Both the position numbers and the translations under genes were made by a program. The notes under the pieces were generated by a model that saw nothing but the letters and a program-made list of their open reading frames with translations, searched no databases and was not told the origin of the DNA. Below are positions 46,573 through 56,251 of a DNA stretch of 64,000 nucleotides, in pieces. This stretch comes from Elmis aenea (lineage: Eukaryota > Arthropoda > Insecta > Coleoptera > Elmidae), in contig OX393577.1 in the NCBI GenBank assembly GCA_947652605.1, forward strand, positions 7,626,868 to 7,690,867, in the 5' to 3' direction. The stretch's first letter is position 1, and the number at the start of each line of letters is the position of its first letter.

Positions 46573-46726
46573 AATATGCAGTAGAGGGTTAAGATCTTTG
46601 TAATATTATCATATCTTATCAGATTTATTATTTAAAAAAATGTCTTTATTAACATTAAATTCTAGAAAAACTTTAATTTTATTTGAAAATAGTGTTTTGC
46701 TTTATACTTACCAATTAGTATGTACA

Positions 46727-46976
46727 GGTACACCCAGGGCCTTTCAAAGTAAATGCCAATGTTTTGGGCCCTTCAAAATTAAAAACTATGAGGGAAAAAT
46801 ATAAAAAGTCAATGATCGTTCGATGATATATGTTATGAAACTATTATTTCAACTACATAAATATTATGTTTTTTTTTCTTTCTAACAGATCAAGCTAAAA
46901 ATTGAGACCCCTAAAACTGTGAGGTCCGGGGCATCTGCCCCTCTTGCCCCCCCTTCTGATAAGGCCTGGGTACACT
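46727..46976 (-). mobile_element. hAT-like MITE, copy 2 of the 6448-6689 family
   Basis: The element 46735-46968 (234 bases) starts CAGGGCCTTTCAAAGTAA and ends TCTGATAAGGCCTG. Flanks GGTACACC and GGTACACT agree at 7 of 8 bases. In reverse orientation it matches 6448-6689, including GGGGCAGATGCC, TGAGACCCCTAAAA and the GATCTGTTAGAAAG block. Confidence 0.75.
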
Positions 46977-47530
46977 CAAAGCATGCGTAAAAAGTCCGGT
47001 TTCTGTCAAGTTTAGGTATATCGTCAAATACTTTTAAGGTTTTATTTTTATGTACCCTGGTAACGCGAAGCAAAATTGCGTAAAAATTAAATTTTGTTAT
47101 TAAAAACGATTTTTTTCCCCCGCTAAATTCTCTAAAGACGATTCCACCCACATCAATAACGTTTGAGATAGCATTAAATGCAGCGCAACTTTCTGTTAAT
47201 AAATTAAGAAAGATCACCTTTGTTTTCTTAAATCACATAACGAAAGTTCATTTTAAAAATGATATTATTGTGTTCATTAAAATTAAATTGCAGCAGAGAG
47301 GTAAAATTTCCTAAATATAAGTTTCTCTGACAAACATTATTTTATTATTTATAACAATCATGTAACAAAATGTATTACATATATGCATATACGACTTGGT
47401 GTTTTAAATAATTAACCCCTTCCTTTTTTGTTCCAGTTTTTTATTTCAAAATATTGACATAATTCGTTACATCCCGGGATCCTGGGAAATTCCGGGAAAA
47501 AGTTCGATTTCTCTCCGGAATCCCGGAATA

Positions 47531-49996
47531 AACAAAATTGTCCAACATGAGAAACTATAATAACCATGATTACTATCATAGTCATAGTAGGTACTCCACA
47601 CAAAGTTCTCTTTAAAGAAAGTTTACGAGCAGATTGAACATTAATAAACAATTAAGCTTGACGTCTAGTAAGCGAAGCAAACAAAAAGAAAGAGAGAATT
47701 TTGTACCTTACCTATGTACATATTGTTGTGGTTTTTAAAGGTAGAAGGTAAAAATTTGATTCAGTACTCATTTTCTATAATAAAGAAAATACATGAATTG
47801 AATTTTTTTCTGAAACCGTTACAAACAAAAATTTGTGTATTTCAGTAAATGATTTTTTTTTTTGTAAAAAAACATTTTTTTGGATCAAAATTATAAATCA
47901 AAAAAGCAAAATGATGAAATAAAATAAACGAATTAAAAGAGAATCTATAGACATTTGTAAACGTTGACGTAGCTTGTTTGAAAGCGGAGGCGATTACAAA
48001 CCGTGAAAAAAAAAAGGTAAACTGTTCCAGAATATAGGTATGTAGTTGCAGGCTAAAGAAAGAAAAAAATCTAAAAAAACTAATTTTATAAGGAAGAATA
48101 TATTAAAGAAATAGTGCGATTGCAAGAAATATGAGAGCCATTAGCATAAGTTGTATTTATTTAAATATATTTATGTATACACATAAAATGGATGACAATT
48201 AGCATAAAATTATGTACTTAGCCTCCATTAGCCTTTTTTCGTCGTGGCTGATAAGTCAAATAAACATGATGTATGTCGGTGTAGCTGTATTGATAGTAAA
48301 AAATGACAAATCTCTAGCCGCTATTGTACGAGTTCGAAAGAATGCAGGAGTGCTTCTGATACTTCATTGTGTAAACCGAATATAAATCTTGTATTGTTGT
48401 GCGCGTGTGTGTCTGACAGGCGTCTGAGATGATGCGATGTAAAAACAACCCCCGTCCGCCCCCAGCTTGGTTCGAAATTACGTGCCTTGTAAAACCACGC
48501 GGCGGGCTCGTTTGCATAAGTTTTACTTTCCAAGATTAACAGCGCGCGGAAAGTATAATGGAAGCGCCACCCCTATGCGGGGAGGGTGGTTTTTTATGGT
48601 TATGCGGCACCGTAATGAACGTCGCCCGCTGGTACTGTGTGAAGCTTAATTTTTATAGCGACCGCTACTCGTTCGGATCTCTAAACTTTATAAAGTTAGG
48701 CTCACTTTTTAAAGGATTTTAAGATTCGTTAACAGTTTTAACAAACGCGGTACACTTCTACAACCCTTGGCATTTCCCGCGGCGCCCGCAACATTCTAGC
48801 GAAATGGCGCTGTGATTACTTTTTCAAGTTTTTTAATATCCTCTATAGGGCGTTAAACATGACACGTAATTTTGGGAATTTTATTTAATGCCCCAATTAG
48901 ATTATGTAGAAAGACTTCTCGATTTTTTGCTTACTTCGTATTTCGTACTTCAGTTCTTGGTCATATCATTTAGAACGCAAAAATTTTAAATTTTTTGTCA
49001 CCTTATTAAATTAGGGGAAATTTTATCAAAAATGGTCGAACGTACAACCACATTATAATTCTGAAGATATTGTAACATTTTTATTCTTAAATCTTTGAAT
49101 GCCAACAGCAACAAATTGATGTTATATTTCCTCATAATATTTATTTGACTCTTTGCCAAAGATTGGTATTTTTTAAGCAGCTTATCATATCGGCAAAACA
49201 CTTATAGAGTATGAATTATTTGTTTAACACAAAATACTGCACGGCAGCAAAAAACCTTTTCGTAGTTTAAAACTTTGGCCTATATGTCCATTCATATTTC
49301 TTATTAATAAATTTGTTTTATTTTTGCTACAACAATTTTAAGCTTTCAAATATCTAAGCATAGATAAAGTTTACACAGGTTAGTGATTTTCAAGAAGCAT
49401 TACACCTTACAAAAGAGGATTCCTTAAGCTAGAATTAATTTATTAAAACTGCTTCAATCGGTGTTTACCATTCCTTACCCCTTTTGAGAATTTAGTCTTA
49501 TCGGCGTACTCCTCTCGGCCGAAGTCCACTATTCTCATACATAAAATTTTAGTGAATTGCTTACTTTATCACCCTGAGTCAATTGCCTTTTTGATTTTTT
49601 TCACGTCCCACTAATTAAGTAGGTACCGTCCATTTCCTGTTTAGGATTTTGTTTATAAAAATAAATTATACCTTATTCGTCAAAAATTTATAGTTTTAAA
49701 ATTTTTGAGGGAGAGTAGGTAATTATGGATATCTAAAATTAGGAAATGATAATAGCTAACCGAAATAAACCCACTTACTATTCTGCCAATAACATACTTA
49801 ACGCGATTATTTGGTTATTGAGGTCTACAAAACGAAATTCAAGTGACATCAATTATGCATGAAAACGAAATAAAACAAATAGAGCAGCTGCAACCAATAC
49901 TTTACTTCAAGCTATTAAAAAGGAACTAAGCTCTAATGCGACTCTTCGCCTACTTAAGATATGCTGTTCAGATTAAACTATAATTCGCTTAAGATA
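47531..49996. other. Unassigned DNA with a GC-richer stretch
   Basis: 48400-48660 is GC-richer (for example GCGCGCGGAAAGTATAATGG and ATGCGGGGAGGGTGG) with overlapping frames of 60-70 codons on both strands, none recognisable. 49478-49510 has a hAT-like scrap (TACCCCTTTTGAGAATTTAG, GGCGTACTCC) shared with 7440. The rest is AT-rich. Confidence 0.3.
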
Positions 49997-50874
49997 TACA
50001 GGGTGTCCCAAATTCGAATAAATGCATGGGGATCTCGCTTATCTTAAGAGCTACGAGGTCGGTTAAGTTAGGGCAAAGTTGCGAATTTAGATGCTCATTA
50101 ATAATCCAAAGAGAAATTGGAGGTATCTCAAACGGTATCCGAGAAAATTAGGAAAAACTGGAAAATACGATTTTTGAAAATCGTCTAACTCCTTTGGAGT
50201 ATGAAATATTTTAAATGTGTAAAGACATTGCCCAAGCAACTTTTCAAGCCGAATCGAATAGTGGTCACAAATTTTTTCTAGATTGATTCGTTTTTGTTTT
50301 ATGACAACCAACTTAATTTTTTCTTATGGGTGCAATTTTTGTTATTTACATAATCAAATAGAATTTATTTTTCTGAATCAAATTTAAAAAAATACGAATT
50401 AAACAATAACCATTATAAATCAGGTTGGCCGGTCATTGTAGTTTATGTTGTTTCCATGACAACCGATCAACAAACTAAAAGTTTTGAAGGCCTGTTAGTC
50501 GTAAAAATGAACTTTAATAACGAAGAAAAACGCGATATGCTGCCCATAAGAGAAAACAAAGTTGGTTGTCTAAAACAAAAACGAATCGACCTGGGAAACA
50601 TTTGTGACCACCATCCGATTCGGCTTAAAAAGTTGCTTCGGCAACTTTTTTACACACTTAAAATATTTCAAACTACAAAGGAGTTATAAACGATTTTCAA
50701 AAATGGACTTTCCAGTTTTTCCTAATTTTCTCGGATACCGTTTGAGATATTTCCAATTTCTCTTTGGATTATTAATGAGCATCGAATTTAGCAACTTTGC
50801 CTAATTTAAACGACCTTGTAGCTCTTAAGATAAGCGAGATCCCATGCATTTACTCGAATTTGGGACACCCTGTA
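49997..50874. mobile_element. Foldback family F2, longest copy
   Basis: The ends TACAGGGTGTCCCAAATTCG and CGAATTTGGGACACCCTGTA are exact inverted copies. The arms are about 350 bases each (TCTTAAGAGCTACGAGGTCG and CGACCTTGTAGCTCTTAAGA, AATCCAAAGAGAAATTGGAG and its complement). The loop is about 50340-50560. Because the arms mirror each other, the minus-strand frame 50087-50311 and plus-strand frame 50604-50804 give similar peptides (FPVFPNFLGYRLRY). These are not genes. Confidence 0.9.
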
Positions 50875-51229
50875 TAGAGCACTGTCAGAAATCGAACAGC
50901 TATCAAAAATTCGGTGACTTTTCTCTAATGTTAATGCTACTTCTTGATTTTTTCGAACCCATAATTTATGATGACTGTACAAAAACTCTTTTTTGTAACG
51001 CGTCACATTATTTGCATTTGGAAATGTAGTTGATGGGTCTGATTAAAAAATATTATCATGTGAATTCTGTAGGATTAAAAAAAAAAACAATCAGGAGATA
51101 AAGAATTTTGTTAAAAGGTTTGTTTTTCTAGCAAAACAGACCAAAATTTTGCGTGCAATACATAGCATCAAGTGGATTGTTAGTCGGTTTTAACATAAAT
51201 TTGTTTTTTGTGTTTTTTTTAATTGTAGA
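50875..51229. other. Unassigned AT-rich DNA
   Basis: Nothing recognised. Confidence 0.3.
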
Positions 51230-51464
51230 TAGAGTGATCGCAGCCAAAAGTGGACCGCGAGATGCGCAAAGAGAGGGGATCGCTATTGATATTTAGACTT
51301 TTCTAAAAACGTTGACTTTTAGTGGACTTAATTTGACTACTGTGATTTACAGGTTATTACCACGTTGCTGAGACAGGCCGATGTTTTTAGGTGGTGCAGT
51401 AATAAACGCTTTGGACCTGTTTTGGTTTCTGCGTCACAGTCCACTTCTCGCTGCGACCACTCTA
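51230..51464. mobile_element. Small inverted-repeat element (TAGAGTG ends)
   Basis: TAGAGTGATCGCAGCCAAAA then GTGGAC on the left mirrors GTCCACTTCTCGCTGCGACC then ACTCTA on the right, about 25 bases with few mismatches. It is 235 bases long, GC-richer than its flanks and non-coding. No clear target duplication apart from edge TA, so the superfamily is open. Confidence 0.6.
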
Positions 51465-52310
51465 GCTAATCTTATGACAAAACTGATATCATTCTAATGA
51501 AATTAACTTCCCGAGAAATGTATTCTGATAAATCAGAACCATACAACAGAACCACTTCCGATATTAAATTAAAATGTTGGTAATATTAAATCACAACGAA
51601 AAATAAAGAAATTAGAATAATTTCAACGTTTACAAACAAAAATTTTACTTGATTTTCAGTTTTTTGAGTAAAAATTATAGCTTTTATACGTTTATATTAC
51701 ATATGCGTTTGACTCATCTTACATTTCAAAACCTAAGCATTACAAAAAAATTCACATCTTCCAAATATCTGTAGCTGCTACAAAAAACTGTTAAATTTTG
51801 CCGCGTATGTGACAACTACGTCATCATCTAAAGCGAGTCGAAAAAACGATCTACTCACTAATGTAACAATTTAGATGTTTCCGCAGATAACCACTAAATG
51901 ATCATAATTAACTATAAACCCACGGGCATTGGATTTCAAGCTGAAAATGACCCCATGATTTCATTATAACTTACTTAAGCTACCTTTTGTATATTTAACA
52001 ATAATACTAAATATCCGACCGATTTACATACGGCCGTATCTGCGGATTTCTGAACTGGATTACGCTAATTTGGTCAACTTTTGAAATAAACTGGCGATTA
52101 AACATCAAACCTATTTATAAGTTTCAATTATTAAGCCTTAAATAAAGTAGCAAAATTAATTTTTCTACGACCACTCTTACCGTACAGCCTGCATGCATCA
52201 TAGTAAGTGGCTCCTTACGTAAGTAAAAAGCACATTTTTTTAAAGAAATGATCAAAGTAGACTCACGTCAAACACTTCCTACATGTCTAGTAAGTGAGTA
52301 TAACGCACGG
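51465..52310. other. Unassigned DNA
   Basis: No gene recognised. 52190-52310 contains a partial duplicate (ATGATCAAAGTAGACTCACG) of the repeat that follows. Confidence 0.3.
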
Positions 52311-52560
52311 TAAGCAAAACGCACACTTGTCTAGAAATGTCAAAGTAGGCTTACGTCGAAATTGACAAGACAACGAAATTACATGATAATATTAGCCAAA
52401 AAGCCGTTAAAATCGTAGGTATTATGTGATCGTAGAAAAAGTAAGCTACATAACACGAGTAAAGCAATTACGCACTCCTGGAAATGCGCACTCGTAGCGG
52501 CTCCATGCGCAGCTTTTCCACTTGTACGTTATATGCTTCTTACAACTCTTGTTATGTAAT
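52311..52560 (+). repeat. Unclassified interspersed repeat R1, copy 1
   Basis: About 250 bases starting TAAGCAAAACGCACACTTGT and ending CTTGTTATGTAAT match 59197-59458 in the same orientation at roughly 85-90 percent by eye. The 3' half can fold: ACATAACACGAG pairs with CTCTTGTTATGT. No reading frame, tRNA-like box or poly(A) tail was found, so it is neither a clear SINE nor a MITE. Confidence 0.75.
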
Positions 52561-53223
52561 ATACTATTAAGATGTGCAAGTGTTCTACGCAATATAGCAT
52601 ACTTTAATGTTTAATCAATAGTTTCACGCCTTAAACCATCAAATACTTGACAGCTACAAAGATTATTTCCTTCGCATGTAAACTTTAGGTGAATACACCG
52701 TTTTAGAGTTCTTAGTACGAATAAAAAATAATTAACTTTTCACAATAAAATTTGTCATACACGAGAGGTGTGTATGTAAATTATTACTGGCATAAAAAAT
52801 ATATTGTATTAACACTCACATTGTTTTCTCTGTAATGTGTTTTGTTAACATCAATGTAGGTGTATAATGGCAATAACGAATTAAATAAGACTTTAAAAAT
52901 GTTTATGTGTTTTATAGCTGATGTTTATTACAGTGTACAATTTATTTCAGATAATTTGTTTGGGCAATGTACAGAGCACCCCTTAATCTGAGCCCCTGTG
53001 AGGATCTCGTTTAACGTACCAGATGATCAATGATTTAGAAGCAAGTATTCTATAAAATCAAAACAAAAAATGACATGTTTTTGCCGTATTGATAAGACGT
53101 TTTTAATTTTTACTTATCTTGCTTGATTTTAAATAACACTCAAATTTTTTTTTAACATTGTCATGTGAAATGTGTCAGTTTTTCCTGTATCACGTTTCTT
53201 AGTAAGCTGAAAATAAAAAATAG
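52561..53223. other. Unassigned AT-rich DNA
   Basis: Nothing recognised. Confidence 0.3.
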
Positions 53224-53414
53224 TTCAGGGTTAGGGGAGGATCTAGGTTTTTCGGGGCCCAGGGTTTATTGAAGTCCAATGGGCCCCCTTTTTTTGTTAG
53301 ATTAAGAGTCTTTAATTAAATTGGGGTTTAAAATTCATTTTTAATAACATCAAAATGAAATTTGAAAATTATTTATTTATGAAATGGTATTGAATGACAA
53401 ACATTCTATTTTAT

Positions 53415-54597
53415 ATAGCCCATAACCTTATAAAATCTTATCTTTCGGAAAGAAACCAATATGTTGCCGGAAAAGACTCGTCAGGTAAAATGCTAAATTC
53501 TAACAAAAAGAAAATCAAAAAAGGATCAATCTTAGGTCCCCCTGTTATACATACTGTACACAAATGATCATCCAGATTTTGCCAAAACTTCCCTTAGGTA
53601 TACAATTTGCCGATGACACATCTGCTATTATAATTAGTGACTCGGATTCCAAAAATTTTGAACAAAAACTCTTTGACTGCTTAGGCCAACTCCAACATTG
53701 GTTCACATTAAACAATCTAACCTTAAATGTCAATAAAACTCAAGTAATAAAATTTTCACAAAGTAAATTAACCTCCGACTTAAAACTTAAAAACAATTCC
53801 ACAACTATAAATGTTGTTAATAAAATATCATTTCTTGGTTTAGGTATTGACTCTAGACTGGACTGGTCATACCACATCAAACGCCTGTCACAAAGCCTGT
53901 CACGGTATCCTTTCGCACTAAAAAACCTAAAAAAATTGGTCAGTACAAACGCGGCAAAAACTGCATATCATGCATATGTTGAATCTAGGTTACGCTATGC
54001 TGTAATTTTTTGGGGTACCGCTAGTGACTCAGAACGCCTCTTTATTATACAAAAGCGATGTATAAGAAATATATTTGGTCTAAACTACCGAGATCACTGG
54101 AAAGACACTTTTCGTGACAATGAAATATTAACCTTTTACGGCCTATTTATCCTCGAAGCCATCCTTTTCGTAAAAAATAATGTAGATCTGTTCGAAGAGA
54201 ATATAAGAAATCATGCAGCCAATACCCGACATAAAAAAAAAACTAAAACCTGATTGCTTCAAATATATATATCTTCAAAAAAATGTTGCCTCCACAATTA
54301 TTGCTATATATAATAAATGTAACACATCACCTGAGAGTATAATAAATCTTTCCACCCGCGAATTGAAGAAGAAATTAAGAAAAGTTTTAATTTCTAAAGC
54401 TTACTATGGAGTAAGCGAATATTTAAATGATGCTGACTTTATAAAATGTTATATTTAAATATAATTTTTCTGTGTTTTTTTTTTAATTAACTATGTATAT
54501 TATTGTAATGTACGTAAATTACTATTGTGACAAGTTCTACACCTTTTTTGGGATATTCAGAACAAATAAAGATTATTATTATTATTAAAAAAAAAAC
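53415..54597 (+). pseudogene. 5'-truncated LINE: reverse transcriptase to 3' end (CR1/L2/Jockey-like)
   Basis: It starts in the RT at NLIKSYLSERNQYVAG (about 53422), then KKGSILGPPVIH, the G-S-x-LGP-LF box, where the frame shifts. It resumes as LGIQFADDTSAII with the FADD catalytic box (about 53605-53640). The frame 53564-54253 goes on with LNNLTLNVNKTQVIKF, FLGLGIDSRLDWSYHI and RCIRNIFGLNYRDHWKD. A second frameshift near 54230 moves the C-terminal DIKKKLKP to LSTRELKKKLRKVLISKAYY portion into the frame ending at 54458. An AATAAAG and a (TTA)n tail at 54567-54586 mark the 3' end. Two frameshifts make it inactive. Confidence 0.85.
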
Positions 54598-54645
54598 AAA
54601 TAATACTACAAATTATCATTATTATTACATTATTAATATTACCTA

Positions 54646-56113
54646 CTTTTAAGCAGGGATGGAATAACGTTTTAAATCGTTACGTTATTGTATAACGTTA
54701 TTTATTATTTGTTTTCGTTACATAACGTTGTAAATAACGTTAAAAAAATGAATTGTTATGTTATATAACGTTATACTTCTATAACGTTACATAAATTATG
54801 ATATACAGGGTTTTTCTTAAATAATGCGAAAAAAATCGGAAGGTGATTCCTTATTGAAAATAAAGTGGGGTCTTTTATATAACAATTGTTTCTTAGACGT
54901 CTCCTTTCGGAGTTACACCCCCCTAAAGGGGAGCGATAAAATTAGTTTTTTATTTTATTTCTCAAGTTTAGATAAATGTAGGAGAATGATATTTGGTAGA
55001 TGTTTTATACTTATTAAAAGGTTTCCCATAGTAATATTTTCAATCATCTCCCATCTTCATAGGGGGCTGATAAGTGCGACCCCTGTTGGTTTTTTAATCA
55101 GAACTTTTTGGTGTTTTGGAATTTTGCAAAAAAAAAATGTTAGTTTGATTTATTTAGAACCTTTTTTTATTTTTTAGTTTTCGTAATTCTTACAGTTTTG
55201 AGTAAACAATTAAATGAGTGAATATGATGTTTATGTTCATATTGGGTAGAATTGACGGGCGTTTTAGCGTTGTCGCCGCGTAAGCGTCAAAATGAATTAC
55301 ACCCGTCACTTCTATCCAATATCGTTTTATATTGGAATATTTTATGGTTCATGTTCATTCATATAATTTTTTACTCAAAAACTGTAGATTTAACGAAAAC
55401 AGTTAAAGAATAAAAAAAACTTCTAAATAAATCAAGTTTTTAAAGAAAATTTAAAATTACTAGATTTCAACCCACCAAAAAGTCCTGATAAAAAAACCAA
55501 CAGGGGGCGCACTTTTCAGCCCCCTGTGAAGGTGGGAGATGATTAAAAATATTACTATGGGAAACCTTTTTATAAGTATAAATCTCCCACATTTATCCAA
55601 ATTTGAGAAATAAAATAAAAACCAAATTTTACCGATCTCCTTTAGAGGGGTGTAACTCCGAAAGGAGACTCTAAAGAAAAAAACATATGAAAGACCCCTC
55701 TTAATTTTCGATTAAGTATCACCTCCCGAATTTTTTCACATTATTTAAGAAACATGCTGTATAAAAATAATTTTTATTTGTAACTCTGAAATTATTTTTG
55801 GGATCTGTAAATGTAAATTTAAAAAATAGTACCTACAAAATTACGTTGAGGTTGAGATATTTTATTTTCATTTAAATTTCTAAAATACAAACAAAATATT
55901 ATATCTTTTGAAAATAAAAAGTTCGCCATATAAAAATTTAATTTATAGAGAATAACGATACAAAATAACTTTTAACGAAACGTTATCGGTTATTATAACG
56001 TTATATAACGTTATAAAAATATCGTTACGTTATTGTATAAAAAATTATAGTTGAATCGTTATTATAACGTTATCGGGTATCGTTACGTTACGTTTTCCAT
56101 CCCTGCTTTTAAG
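54646..56113 (+). mobile_element. hAT-like MITE, CAGGGATG family, copy 2 (interrupted)
   Basis: CTTTTAAG is duplicated exactly at 54646-54653 and 56106-56113. The element 54654-56105 runs from CAGGGATGGAATAACG to CGTTTTCCATCCCTG and has the ATAACGTTATA subterminal repeats of copy 1 (21491-21975). It is interrupted at about 54803 by an F1 foldback; without it the length is about 495 bases, close to copy 1. Confidence 0.9.
54804..55761. mobile_element. Foldback family F1, fullest copy
   Basis: The ends TACAGGGTTTTTCTTAAATA and TATTTAAGAAACATGCTGTA are inverted copies. The arms of about 400 bases contain CTCCTTTCGGAGTTACACCC, GGTTTCCCATAGTAATATTT and ATCATCTCCCA, mirrored in the right half. Around the loop, GTAGAATTGACGGGCG pairs with CACCCGTCACTTCTA (about 55247-55320). 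The empty site can be read in copy 1 of the surrounding MITE, confirming that this is an insertion. Confidence 0.9.
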
Positions 56114-56251
56114 TATACTATAAGTGCTCAGTGTTAATAAAAAAGTATTAAAAATGTATGATAATAATTCAATTTTTGTGAACCTTTGACACTTGGGGGC
56201 CCAGGGCTTTAGCTCTATTAGTCCCTATGTAGATCCGCCCCTGTTCAGGGT

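Larger units (their letters stand above)
45519..46592. mobile_element. piggyBac-like MITE with TTAA duplication
   Basis: TTAA lies at both edges (45519-45522, 46589-46592). The element inside starts CCCTCTATTGCATG and ends CATATTGT in inverse form, ATGCAGTAGAGGG. CCC...GGG termini at TTAA are diagnostic of the piggyBac superfamily. It is 1066 bases without a transposase. It contains four 16-base palindromes of the form GTTCCCNNNNGGGAAC and a hAT MITE at 45785-46095. Confidence 0.85.
45405..47530. mobile_element. hAT-like element with CCCGGGATCC-type repeats, host of a nest
   Basis: Left: TAGGGTTTCTATCCTGGGATCCCGG then TCCGGGATA and GATCCCGGGATTTCC (45405-45500). Right: CATCCCGGGATCCTGGG, TTCCGGG and GGAATCCCGGAATAA (47470-47530). 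These are dense subterminal repeats of one motif at both ends of one element, but an exact right terminus and target duplication were not found. Inside lie the piggyBac-like element and a hAT MITE. The minus-strand frames across 46882-47217 and 47412-47651 are parts of these elements and not genes. Confidence 0.5.
53224..56251. mobile_element. Outer hAT-like element of a three-level nest
   Basis: TTCAGGGT is duplicated exactly at 53224-53231 and 56244-56251. The element 53232-56243 has inverted ends TAGGGGAGGATCTAGG and TAGATCCGCCCCTG, with subterminal GGGGCCCAGGG and GGGGGCCCAGGGC. It carries no transposase of its own; its 3 kb length comes from the LINE at about 53400-54597 and the hAT MITE at 54654-56105. 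Confidence 0.85.

Noticed and set aside
46882..47217. 111-codon minus-strand frame
   Set aside because: It begins in unassigned DNA and ends inside the hAT MITE at 46735-46968, with residues dictated by the MITE. No known domain is present.
48314..48649. Possible host gene in the GC-richer patch
   Set aside because: Overlapping frames on both strands have no recognisable domain, splice pattern or consistent start. Kept only as a GC-rich region.
50087..50804. Two open frames on opposite strands giving nearly the same peptide (FPVFPNFLGYRLRY)
   Set aside because: They lie in the mirrored arms of one foldback, so the similarity follows from the palindrome and not from selection on a protein.
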